Assembly: GCF_918697925.1 (NCBI RefSeq)
Contig: NZ_CAKKMF010000047.1
Coordinates: 1-37,716, forward strand
DNA: 37,716 nucleotides
Source: Arthrobacter sp. Bi26
GTDB taxonomy: Bacteria > Actinomycetota > Actinomycetes > Actinomycetales > Micrococcaceae
Direction of reading: 5' to 3'
In this document: piece by piece, positions 16,600-24,370 of the stretch
Position numbering within the stretch: the stretch's first letter is position 1
Layout: each line of letters begins with the position of its first letter
Notes under the pieces: model-generated
Told to the model about the DNA's origin: nothing
The model's input: only the letters and a program-made list of their open reading frames with translations
The model's database searches: none
Translations under genes and position numbers: made by a program

Positions 16600-16615
16600 G
16601 CTTACGAGCGTTCGT
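16600..16615. promoter_or_regulatory. Island TetR operator 3 (before OYE operon)
   Basis: GCTTACGAGCGTTCGT matches the consensus at 12 of 16 positions: one half-site (GTTCGT) is intact and the other is weak. It is 16 bp upstream of the OYE start. Confidence 0.6.
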
Positions 16616-16673
16616 ACGACTAAAGTGAGTTTTGCGGATGTTGGGAGCCATGTCAATATCCCCGCCCCTAAAA

Positions 16674-16690
16674 GCGGACGCTTGTTAGGA
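16674..16690. promoter_or_regulatory. Island TetR operator 4 and -10 box (TetR autoregulation)
   Basis: GCGGACGCTTGTTAGG matches the consensus at 12 of 16 positions. A TAGGAT box at 16685-16690 overlaps its right half and could be the TetR gene's -10, suggesting autorepression. Confidence 0.6.
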
Positions 16691-16734
16691 TTAGCGGAGA
16701 TATGACCGACACGATCACTGAGGGGGAGGCCAAG

Positions 16735-17373
16735 ATGACCGTCCGAGCGGAACGAAACACTGCCCAGACCATCCGGGAAGGCGCAGCCAAGCTTTTTTTC
16801 GAGCGTGGTTACGATGCAACCACGCTGCGGCAGGTGGCCTCGTCCGCGGGGCTCAAGGTCGGCAGCCTCTACAACCACATCGACAGCAAGGAAGACCTCC
16901 TGCTGCAAATCATGGGGGGCATCATCGATGACCTGCTCGAGCGCGTCCGGCAAGCTGTCGCTGACGCGGACGGAGGGGACAGTGTCGATCTCCTCCAGGC
17001 TGCCCTGGCTGAGCACATCACGTTCCACGCGGAGCGTGCCCAGGAAGTCTTCATTGGCAACGCGGAGCTGCGCTCGCTGCCCCAGGGTGCACGTGATGTG
17101 GTCATCAAGAAGCGCGCCGACTACGAAGCGTTCCTGGAGGTCCTGGTGTCCGCCGCGGGGCAGGATGGACTCGCGGACGTCATCGACGCCAAAATCCACG
17201 TGTACAGCTTCGTTGCCCAGGCCACCCATATCGCAGGCTGGTTCAAGCACGGCGGCCGGTTCTCGCTCGAGGAGATTGTCCGGATCTACACGCGCCTGGC
17301 GCTGCGGGAGCTGAAGGTCGCGGACGCTGACGAACGCGTCGGTCGGGTGGTCCTGGACAGCTCAGCCACATAG
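16735..17373 (+). CDS. TetR-family regulator of the catabolic island
   Basis: A 212-residue TetR repressor. The helix-turn-helix covers residues about 10-55 (GYDATTLRQVASSAGLKVGSLYNHIDSKEDLL), of the kind found in fatty-acid and branched-chain-acid regulators. The ligand domain is long and helical and contains a His-rich HVYSFVAQATHIAGWFKHGG segment. The start at 16735 has GGGGGAGG five bases upstream; ATG 16702 is in frame and could be used from a near-leaderless transcript. It sits centrally, divergent from the OYE operon. Seven similar palindromes across the island fit one regulator; the ligand is probably a CoA thioester of the pathway. The regulator-site link is inferred. Confidence 0.88.
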   Translation: MTVRAERNTAQTIREGAAKLFFERGYDATTLRQVASSAGLKVGSLYNHIDSKEDLLLQIMGGIIDDLLERVRQAVADADGGDSVDLLQAALAEHITFHAERAQEVFIGNAELRSLPQGARDVVIKKRADYEAFLEVLVSAAGQDGLADVIDAKIHVYSFVAQATHIAGWFKHGGRFSLEEIVRIYTRLALRELKVADADERVGRVVLDSSAT

Positions 17374-17394
17374 GTAGCCAAGGCAGCGCCTCGC

Positions 17395-17436
17395 GCCGTT
17401 TTCGGACACCGCCAACGGCCGTTTTCGGACACCGCC
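17395..17436. repeat. 19-bp direct repeat, two copies
   Basis: GCCGTTTTCGGACACCGCC occurs at 17395-17413 and 17418-17436 (period 23 bp), with a weaker third form (TGTCGGAATCCGCC) just after. It lies in the 200-bp gap between the convergent TetR and MHS transporter genes. Confidence 0.8.
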
Positions 17437-17460
17437 CAAGAGTGTCGGAATCCGCCAAGA

Positions 17461-17501
17461 ACCGGAACGCCCGGCTGGAATATCCGGCCGGGCGTTCCGG
17501 T
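17461..17501. terminator. Bidirectional terminator between TetR and MHS genes
   Basis: A perfect 15-bp stem, ACCGGAACGCCCGGC with GCCGGGCGTTCCGGT, around an 11-base loop, flanked by AAGA and CTTAAGG. It can serve both convergent transcripts. Confidence 0.85.
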
Positions 17502-17574
17502 CTTAAGGCTGGCTGCCGCGTCACTGGCCGGACCGCCAGTGCGGTCAGGCCGGCGACGTCAGGCGAGTGTGGTC

Positions 17575-18927
17575 TTAGTGCTCCTCCTGCAGCGATTGCT
17601 TGAACCGCTCCGGCAGCGTCAGGGTGGCAATGACGGAGATGATCACCAGGCTGAGGGCGATGGCCGTCAGGGCGGCCGTTCCGTTCTCGGTGTTCTGGAA
17701 GATCCAGGCCGCAATGAACGGGATAGGGGCGCCGAAGATCAGGCCGGCGAGGGTCATGCCGAGGGCTGAGCCGGTGTAGCGCATGCTCGTCGGGAGCGAT
17801 TCCGAGAAGAACGCCGCCTGGGTGCCGGCAGTGACCTGGATGCCGCACAGGGCCAGGGCGATGATCGCGACGCTGGCGGGGTAGTTCATGGAGTTCATGA
17901 TGGGGAACATTGTGCCGGCAGCTACACCCTGCAAGGACAGGCCGAGGAGGAAGGTCTTCTTGCGGCCGATGCGGTCGCTGAGCTTGCCGCCGAAAATAGC
18001 GGCCGGGATGGAGATCAGGTTGGCCACGAGCAGCAGGCCGAATGTGATCGAGTTTTCGTAACCGAGTTCCTTGGTCAGGTAGTTCACGGCGTAGGTGACG
18101 CTGATCCAGAACAGCCCAGCGGACGCAGCCCAGGACAGCACCAGCTTGATGACGGTTCCCGGCTTCTTCGCGATCACGGCCAGGGCACGCTCCTGGGGAA
18201 CCGCGGACTCGGCAGCTTTCCTCTGGTTCTCCTTGAAAGCCGGAGTTTCTTCGACCCGCTGGCGGATGAATACGCCCACCACGAGCAACAGCACACCCAT
18301 CAGGAAGGGGATCCTCCAGCCCCACGCGGCAAAAGCGTCCTTGGAAAGGAACATCGCCAGCCCGGTGAGGGTGATCGAGGCGAAGGTCTGCGCCAGCGGA
18401 GAGCCGGTGGCCAGGATCCCGCCGAACAGGCCTCGATGGTTAGTGGGCGCGTGCTCGACGACGAGCACTTGAACGCCGGTGGCCTCGCCGCCGAGGGCGA
18501 AGCCCTGGAGGAAGCGAAGCACCACCAGGAGCGTCGGGGCAACAATTCCCGCCACGGCGTAGGTGGGCAGCAGGCCGATCAGCACCGAGGACACGCCCAT
18601 GAGGATAAGGGTGAACATCAGGACGTTGCGTCGGCCGATCTTGTCGCCCAAGGCACCGAAGACGATTCCGCCGAGGGGGCGGGCCACCATGCCGGCCCCG
18701 AAGGTGGCAAACGACGCGAGGATCGCCGAGTTCGCATCAAAGCTGGGGAAGAAGAGCTGGGGGAAGAGGGTTGCCGACAGGGTGCCGTACACAGCGAAGT
18801 CGAACCACTCCAGTGCGGTGCCGAACGTGCCGCTCGCCACGGCGGTCCTTGCTGTCTTCGGATCGAACGTCGGTGCTTCGAGCACCAAGAGCGGCGGGGG
18901 CTGAACAGGATTTGTCAATTCCGACAT
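17575..18927 (-). CDS. MHS-family MFS transporter
   Basis: A 450-residue, 12-helix proton symporter of the metabolite:H+ symporter family (ketoglutarate, proline/betaine, shikimate and benzoate-type carriers). Motifs: GTALEWFDFAVYGTLSA in helix 1, GAGMVARPLGGIVFGALGDKIGRR at loop 2-3, and RFLQGFALGGEATG in helix 4. These are all MHS hallmarks. It likely imports an organic acid used by the island. The start has AAGGAGTGAG about seven bases upstream. It diverges from the acyl-CoA synthetase operon across a 395-bp region with three operators; the tandem pair at 19070-19103 is nearer to this gene. Confidence 0.93.
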   Translation of the reverse strand: MSELTNPVQPPPLLVLEAPTFDPKTARTAVASGTFGTALEWFDFAVYGTLSATLFPQLFFPSFDANSAILASFATFGAGMVARPLGGIVFGALGDKIGRRNVLMFTLILMGVSSVLIGLLPTYAVAGIVAPTLLVVLRFLQGFALGGEATGVQVLVVEHAPTNHRGLFGGILATGSPLAQTFASITLTGLAMFLSKDAFAAWGWRIPFLMGVLLLVVGVFIRQRVEETPAFKENQRKAAESAVPQERALAVIAKKPGTVIKLVLSWAASAGLFWISVTYAVNYLTKELGYENSITFGLLLVANLISIPAAIFGGKLSDRIGRKKTFLLGLSLQGVAAGTMFPIMNSMNYPASVAIIALALCGIQVTAGTQAAFFSESLPTSMRYTGSALGMTLAGLIFGAPIPFIAAWIFQNTENGTAALTAIALSLVIISVIATLTLPERFKQSLQEEH

Positions 18928-19069
18928 TGGAACTCACTCCTTGGATAGGTGGAAAGTCAGTGGCGTTCGCCGGTCTCCGTCGTGTGCAGCGAACCGCAAC
19001 CACACTCCGCATCCTCTTCGTCAGGGAGGGCTCGGACCCTAGGGGCAATATACCCGGGGTTCGATGGAG

Positions 19070-19103
19070 AAGAACAAGCGTTCGTACATGAACAAGCGTT
19101 CGT
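19070..19103. promoter_or_regulatory. Island TetR operators 5 and 6 (tandem pair)
   Basis: Two sites, AAGAACAAGCGTTCGT (19070-19085) and ATGAACAAGCGTTCGT (19088-19103), each match the consensus at 15 of 16 positions and are spaced 18 bp apart. They lie about 145 bp upstream of the MHS transporter start. Confidence 0.85.
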
Positions 19104-19243
19104 ACGAAGTGTAGGTGTGATGTGGATCTCGCGCAAGGGCCCCCGGGGGTGCCTCTCCGCACCTGCCAGCCGATCCGTCAGCGCCCTCGACTGTGGACTC
19201 GGATCCCTCTTGCGGAGGGAACCAACTCATACTAAACTTTCGA

Positions 19244-19259
19244 ACGAACGCTTGTTCGT
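19244..19259. promoter_or_regulatory. Island TetR operator 7 (before acyl-CoA synthetase)
   Basis: ACGAACGCTTGTTCGT is the best copy in the window. With one more base each side, the half-sites AACGAAC and GTTCGTT are perfectly inverted. Confidence 0.9.
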
Positions 19260-19322
19260 TGAAGAATAAGCACTGCGGAGTCCGGCTTGTCGGACCCGCA
19301 CCAGCCACACCGAGGAGCAATC

Positions 19323-20858
19323 ATGCGAACGATTGGCGAGTGGATCAAACTCAACCACCGGCGCTACCCGACGCGCGAAGCCATCGTCGACGGCGCCCGC
19401 CGGCTGACCTTCGCCGAGCTCGCCGAGAGCGCATGGGGCCTGGGGAGGGGCCTGCGGGACGCCGGCGTCGGCGTGGGTAACACCGTGGGGGTGCTGGCCG
19501 GAAACTCGACCTTTAATGCCGAAGTCTTCTTTGGGGTCGCGGCCGCCGGCGGAACATACGTTGCCTACAACTGGCGTTGGGCACCGGCGGAGCTCGCGGC
19601 CGGCATCAAGGAGACCGGCGCGAAGATCATCCTGGTGGAGGAACGGCTCATTCCCAACGCGGAAGAGGCCCTGGAAATACTGGGCAGAACAGAGCAGGAG
19701 CTGCCGCGGCTGGTCCGACAGGGTGCCGAGGTCGACGCCCTGCGCACCGGATCCGGTCCGTTGGAGGATGTCACCACACTGGACAGCCCGCTCTGCATCA
19801 TCTACACGGGCGGAAGCACTGGTACGCCCAAGGGCGTGGTCATGTCCCAAAGGGCAGCAGCCGCCAACGCATTCAACGAAATGTACGACTGCAGGATGGG
19901 CAGCCGCCGCGAGGAACGCGGCCTGATCATCACACCGTTCTTCCACTCGGCGGCACTGCTGTGCTGGCTGGTGCCGCACTTCATCGCCGGTGCCACCAGC
20001 GTGATCGCCGAGAAGTTCAACGACGAATTGATCGTGGACCTGGTGGGGCGGGAGCGGGTCACCAACACATTCCTCATCCCGAACATGATGCGCCGGCTGA
20101 TGGAAAACGGCGTCTTTGCGGACCCGGCCATCAAGACCCATCTCAAGGCGGTCCATACGGGTGCCGGCCTGCTGCGGATGCCGGACAAGCAGCTTTTCAC
20201 TGACCTGCTGCCCGACGCCGAACTGTACTTCCGCTACGGCCTCACCGAGGCGGGGCCCATGGTCACCCGGCTCAAGCCGGAAGACATGCTGGATCCCGCC
20301 GTCGACGGTTCGATCGGCACAGAGTACCTGCTGGCCGAGGCGCAGCTCCAGGATCCGTTCGGCGAGCCGGTTCCCCCGGGTGAGCTCGGCGAGATCTGCG
20401 TCAAGGGCCCGTCCCTGATGACCGGCTACTATGGCCGGCCCGAAGCTACCGCCGAGGCCTTCCGCGGCGGCTGGCTCCACACCGGAGACCTGGCCGTGCA
20501 GGACGAGCGAGGGTATTACTTCTTCCGGGACCGGCTGAAGGAAATGATCAAGACCGGTGGTGAGAATGTCTATTCCGCCGAGATCGAGCAGGCGCTGTAC
20601 CTGCACCCCGCCGTCTTGGAAGCAGCTGTTGTTGGTGTCCCGGACCCGCGCTGGGACGAGGAGGTGCGGGCCGTCGTCGTGCTCCGCAGCGGACTGCAGG
20701 CGAACGGCGAAGAACTATCCACCTTCCTCCGCGGGCACCTGGCAGGCTACAAGATTCCAAAAAAGATCGTCTTCCTGGGTGCCGACCAGCTGCCGCGGTC
20801 CGCGGCCGGAAAGCTCGTGAAGGCTCAGCTGAAATCGAACCTGGGATGGGGCGCATGA
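19323..20858 (+). CDS. Acyl-CoA synthetase, AMP-forming (FadD-like)
   Basis: A 511-residue ANL-superfamily ligase that activates a carboxylic acid to its CoA ester. The P-loop is YTGGSTGTPKG (161-171). The A5-A8 region includes YFRYGLTEAGP, GWLHTGDLAVQDERGYYFFRDRLKEMIKTGGENVY, and the C-terminal catalytic Lys497 in RSAAGKLVK. The start has GAGGAG five bases upstream; an in-frame ATG at 19287 is unsupported. It opens an operon that continues with an FAH-family hydrolase (ATGA overlap), biotin carboxylase, CoA lyase and MaoC. It is the likely entry point to the CoA-dependent half of the pathway. The acid it accepts is unknown. Confidence 0.93.
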   Translation: MRTIGEWIKLNHRRYPTREAIVDGARRLTFAELAESAWGLGRGLRDAGVGVGNTVGVLAGNSTFNAEVFFGVAAAGGTYVAYNWRWAPAELAAGIKETGAKIILVEERLIPNAEEALEILGRTEQELPRLVRQGAEVDALRTGSGPLEDVTTLDSPLCIIYTGGSTGTPKGVVMSQRAAAANAFNEMYDCRMGSRREERGLIITPFFHSAALLCWLVPHFIAGATSVIAEKFNDELIVDLVGRERVTNTFLIPNMMRRLMENGVFADPAIKTHLKAVHTGAGLLRMPDKQLFTDLLPDAELYFRYGLTEAGPMVTRLKPEDMLDPAVDGSIGTEYLLAEAQLQDPFGEPVPPGELGEICVKGPSLMTGYYGRPEATAEAFRGGWLHTGDLAVQDERGYYFFRDRLKEMIKTGGENVYSAEIEQALYLHPAVLEAAVVGVPDPRWDEEVRAVVVLRSGLQANGEELSTFLRGHLAGYKIPKKIVFLGADQLPRSAAGKLVKAQLKSNLGWGA

Positions 20859-21676
20859 AACTCGCAACCATACGGATCGAAGGCGGCACCGCAGCCGCCG
20901 TGGAGGTGGACGGTGCCCTGGCGCTCTTGCCGTTTGCAGACGTCGGCGAATGGCTCCGTGCCGGATCGCCGGCAGTGGACCAGTACGACGGCGGCACACG
21001 CCTTGCGATTGACGGGGCCGACTTCGCGCCGCTGGTCACCGCTCCCGGAAAGATTGTGTGCGTCGGGCTCAACTACCGCGAGCACATCCTTGAGATGGGC
21101 CGGGAACTGCCGCAGCACCCCACCCTCTTCGCCAAATTCTCGGACGCCCTGATCGGCGCCAACGATCCCATCGTCCTGCCGCCGGGTTCCGAATCCGTGG
21201 ACTGGGAGGCCGAGCTCGCCGTCGTTATCGGAAACAGGGTCTCGCGGGCCTCGGCAGAGGAAGCCGCGGCGGCGATCGCCGGTTTCACGGTGGCAAACGA
21301 CATCTCAGCCCGCGACTTCCAGCGCCGGACGCCCGAGTGGCTGCAGGGCAAGACCTTCGACGCCACCACCCCGCTGGGTCCGTTCCTGCTGACGGCCGAT
21401 GACGCCGGACACGCGCCGGACCTGGAGATTTCCTGCTCGGTGGATGGTGTCGCCAAACAAAAGGCGCACACCAGCGACCTGGTGTTCAGCCCCGTTGACC
21501 TGGTCCGCTACATTTCCGCGATCACCACGCTGCACCCGGGCGATGTGATTCTCACCGGCACGCCGGGAGGCGTAGGCGACGGCCGCACTCCCAAGGAACT
21601 CCTCACCGACGGCAGCGTCGTCACCACCTCGATCGACGGCATCGGCCAATGCCGCAACGCCTGCATCCTGCGCTGA
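20855..21676 (+). CDS. Fumarylacetoacetate hydrolase-family protein
   Basis: A 273-residue FAH-fold enzyme. The metal site is complete: Glu118 and Glu120 in DWEAELAVVIG and Asp149 in ANDISARDFQ, with the early VGLNYREHILEMG segment and the closing PGDVILTGTPGGVG. Members cleave C-C bonds in acylpyruvates or beta-diketones, or isomerise or decarboxylate hydroxy-dienoates. The start overlaps the synthetase stop (ATGA), so the two are coupled. No aromatic-ring dioxygenase is nearby. That makes a role on a non-aromatic diketone or oxo-acid intermediate of this island more likely than classic homogentisate-type cleavage, but this is an inference. Confidence 0.9.
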   Translation: MKLATIRIEGGTAAAVEVDGALALLPFADVGEWLRAGSPAVDQYDGGTRLAIDGADFAPLVTAPGKIVCVGLNYREHILEMGRELPQHPTLFAKFSDALIGANDPIVLPPGSESVDWEAELAVVIGNRVSRASAEEAAAAIAGFTVANDISARDFQRRTPEWLQGKTFDATTPLGPFLLTADDAGHAPDLEISCSVDGVAKQKAHTSDLVFSPVDLVRYISAITTLHPGDVILTGTPGGVGDGRTPKELLTDGSVVTTSIDGIGQCRNACILR

Positions 21677-21704
21677 TTTCGGCGCCCTAGCTCTAAGGAC
21701 AATC

Positions 21705-23465
21705 ATGTTCAGCAAAATCCTGATCGCCAACCGCGGCGAAATCGCCGTCCGGGTGGCACGCAGCTGCCGCACCCTCGGCGTCGAGTCCGTTGCCGTTTAT
21801 TCGACGGCGGACGCCGCGTCCATGCACGTCCGGGCGGCGGACACCGCCATCGACCTCGGCGATGGTCCCGCCAGCAGCAACTACCTGAGCATCCCCAAGA
21901 TCATCGCGGCGGCGCTCGAATCGGGTGCCGAGGCCATTCACCCGGGCTACGGCTTCCTGTCCGAGAACCCGGAATTCGCGTTAGCCGTTGCGGACGCGGG
22001 CCTGACATTCATCGGACCGTCTGCGCATGCCATCACCACCATGGGCGGCAAAGTGGCTGCCCGCGATGTGGCCATCCGCGTCCAGGTCCCCCTGGCACCG
22101 GGCACCGATGGAGCCATTGCCAGCGCGGCCGCCGTCGAGGCGTTCGGCGCTGAGCACGGCTACCCCGTCCTGGTGAAGGCCTCAGCTGGTGGGGGCGGAC
22201 GCGGCATGCGCCGCATCGACTCCGAACCCCAGGCCAAAGAAGCCTTCGACGCCGCCGTCCGTGAAGCCACAGCGGCCTTCGGCAACGGCGAGGTCTACCT
22301 CGAGCGGTACCTCACCCACGCACGCCACGTTGAGGTCCAGGTCTTCGCCGACACGCACGGAAACACCGTCTACGTGGGTGACCGCGACTGCTCTGTGCAG
22401 CGCCGCCACCAGAAGCTGGTGGAAGAGTCCCCGGCCCCCGGTCTCTCCGACACCCTGCGCCGGAACATGGGTGAGGCCGCCGTCCGGCTGGCCCGCGAGG
22501 TTGGCTACGTCGGCGCCGGCACCGTTGAGTTCCTGGTGGAGGACGAGAAGTTCTACTTCCTCGAAATGAACACCCGCATCCAGGTGGAACACCCGGTCAC
22601 CGAAATGGTGCACGGCGTGGACCTCATCGCGGAGCAGATCCGCGTGGCGGCGGGCGAGGAGCTTTCCATCATGGGCAACCTGACGCCCAAGGGTGCAGCC
22701 ATCGAGGCACGCATCAACGCCGAGGACGTCGCGGAAGGCCGGTTCCTGCCCGCCCCGGGTCCGGTGGACCTCCTCACCGCACCCGTTGGCGAGGGCCTGC
22801 GGTTCGACGCAGGCTACGAGTCCGGCGACACGGTGCTGCCGCTGTACGACAGCCTCATCGGCAAGCTGATTGCCTACGGCCCGGACCGCGAGACGGCCAT
22901 CAAGCGCCTGCTCGGCGGCCTGGAGCGGCTGCAGATCGAGGGCGTACCCACCACGGCCCCCGCAGCGCAGACGATTGTTGCGCACCCGGATTTCCGGGAG
23001 CTTCGCTTCAGCACCCTGTGGCTGGAAGAGACCGTTGACTTCACGGAACCCGAGCCCGTGGACCGCGCCAACGTGGAGGTGGGCGGACGCTTCTATATCA
23101 TCCCCACGTTCAACGACTACGGCAGCGCGGGCGGCTACGGCAACGCCGCCCCGGCCCTGGCCGATCCGTCAGCCGCAGATCCGGCGGCCGCCACCGGCCG
23201 GACGCGGCAGGCACGGGCCAAGCGCGAGAAAGTCAGCGACGGAACCGTCAAGGCACCGATGCAGGGCACCATCATCAAGATCAACGCGGCCGCCGGGCAG
23301 AGGGTGGCCAAGGGCGACGTGCTGTTTGTCCTGGAAGCGATGAAGATGGAGAACCCCATCACCGCGCCGGCCTCCGGCGTGGTCGGTGAGATTACCGCCG
23401 TCGTGGGCGATTCCATGGCCGCCGGCACCCTGCTGACCAAGATCACCGAGGAGGTGGCGGCATGA
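21705..23465 (+). CDS. Acyl-CoA carboxylase biotin carboxylase/BCCP subunit (AccA1-like)
   Basis: A 586-residue fusion of biotin carboxylase (residues 1 to about 445) and biotin carboxyl carrier (about 515-586). It makes carboxybiotin from bicarbonate and ATP. Visible motifs: ILIANRGEIAVRVAR, VKASAGGGGRGMR (ATP-grasp lid), DRDCSVQRRHQKLVEESPAP, FLEMNTRIQVEHPVTE, and the biotinylation site EAMKMENP with Lys547. An Ala/Gly/Pro-rich linker joins the domains. AAGGA precedes the ATG. Its carboxyltransferase partner is the accD gene at 9543, in a separate operon with the same operator type. The CoA lyase follows with an ATGA overlap. Confidence 0.95.
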   Translation: MFSKILIANRGEIAVRVARSCRTLGVESVAVYSTADAASMHVRAADTAIDLGDGPASSNYLSIPKIIAAALESGAEAIHPGYGFLSENPEFALAVADAGLTFIGPSAHAITTMGGKVAARDVAIRVQVPLAPGTDGAIASAAAVEAFGAEHGYPVLVKASAGGGGRGMRRIDSEPQAKEAFDAAVREATAAFGNGEVYLERYLTHARHVEVQVFADTHGNTVYVGDRDCSVQRRHQKLVEESPAPGLSDTLRRNMGEAAVRLAREVGYVGAGTVEFLVEDEKFYFLEMNTRIQVEHPVTEMVHGVDLIAEQIRVAAGEELSIMGNLTPKGAAIEARINAEDVAEGRFLPAPGPVDLLTAPVGEGLRFDAGYESGDTVLPLYDSLIGKLIAYGPDRETAIKRLLGGLERLQIEGVPTTAPAAQTIVAHPDFRELRFSTLWLEETVDFTEPEPVDRANVEVGGRFYIIPTFNDYGSAGGYGNAAPALADPSAADPAAATGRTRQARAKREKVSDGTVKAPMQGTIIKINAAAGQRVAKGDVLFVLEAMKMENPITAPASGVVGEITAVVGDSMAAGTLLTKITEEVAA

Positions 23466-24328
23466 AGCCATACCGTTCGCTGCTCTTTGTCCCCGGGCAC
23501 AAACGGGACTGGATCGACAAGGCGCTGAACTCCGAGGCCGACGCCATCATCATCGACCTGGAGGACTCCGTCCCCGAGCAGGACAAGGAACTGGCCCGCA
23601 CCAACGCCCGCGAAGCACTGGAAGCCCACGACGGCTCAAAGGGCATCCTGGTCCGGCCCAACGCCCTGGACACCATCTTCTTCGGCCGTGACGTGGCCGA
23701 CGTGACCCACCGCAACCTGACCGCATTCCTGCTCCCCAAGCTGTTCTCCCGGGACGACGTGGTCCGGTTCGATGCGCTGGTGACGGCGGCGGAGCTCGAT
23801 CACGGCATTGCCCGCGGAACCGTTGAACTGGTGCCCTCCCTCGAAACCGCCGCCTCCATCAATAAAGTGGATGAGATCCTGGCCGGCCCGCGGGTTGGCG
23901 GCGTAATGGCAGCGGCCGCCAAAGATGCGGACGTCTCCCGGGAGGTCGGCTTCCGCTGGACCGCCGCGGGAATGGAGACGCTGTACCTCCGGAGCAAAGT
24001 GGTGGTGGCGGCCCGTTCCGCCGGCATCCGCACCATTGTCCTGGGGCTCTGGCAGGAGGTGCGGAACCTGGAGGGGATGCGCAGCTTCGCGCAGGACAAC
24101 AGCGGCCTGGGCTACACCGGGCAGGTGCTGATCCACCCTTCGCACGCTCCGATCGCCAACGAGGAATACGGCCTGACCGAGACACTGAAAGGCTACTACG
24201 AGGGCCTGATCGAGGCTTTCGAGGAAGGCCAGCGCAACGGCCACGGGGCCGTCTCCTACCGCGGGGACCACATTGACCTGGCCCACGCCAACCACGCCCG
24301 CGAGGCTCTCGCCCTCGCCGCCGCGTAA
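23462..24328 (+). CDS. HpcH/HpaI-family CoA-ester lyase (CitE-like)
   Basis: A 288-residue TIM-barrel lyase of the citrate-lyase-beta family. Motifs: YRSLLFVPGHKRDWIDKAL, IIIDLEDSVPEQ (metal-binding Glu/Asp region, residues 30-40), VRPNA (Arg65) and ELVPSLETAASI. Relatives cleave malyl-CoA, citramalyl-CoA or (R)-3-hydroxy-3-methylglutaryl-CoA to acetyl-CoA plus a keto acid. In Mycobacterium tuberculosis the homologous citE sits with AccA1, AccD1, FadE19 and a MaoC gene. Here it overlaps accA (ATGA) and precedes MaoC, matching that context. It is the probable last, retro-Claisen step of the island. Confidence 0.92.
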   Translation: MKPYRSLLFVPGHKRDWIDKALNSEADAIIIDLEDSVPEQDKELARTNAREALEAHDGSKGILVRPNALDTIFFGRDVADVTHRNLTAFLLPKLFSRDDVVRFDALVTAAELDHGIARGTVELVPSLETAASINKVDEILAGPRVGGVMAAAAKDADVSREVGFRWTAAGMETLYLRSKVVVAARSAGIRTIVLGLWQEVRNLEGMRSFAQDNSGLGYTGQVLIHPSHAPIANEEYGLTETLKGYYEGLIEAFEEGQRNGHGAVSYRGDHIDLAHANHAREALALAAA

Positions 24329-24370
24329 CCGCTACCTCAACTAAACCCACCCAAGCAAAGGAGGCCAGTC

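Larger units (their letters stand above)
18928..19322. promoter_or_regulatory. Divergent regulatory region between MHS transporter and acyl-CoA synthetase
   Basis: This 395-bp gap holds three island operators (listed separately) and a plausible synthetase promoter: -35 TTGCGG at 19210-19215, 17-bp spacer, -10 TAAACT at 19233-19238, with operator 19244-19259 right at the expected start of transcription. No open frame or RNA gene was recognised in it. Confidence 0.7.
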
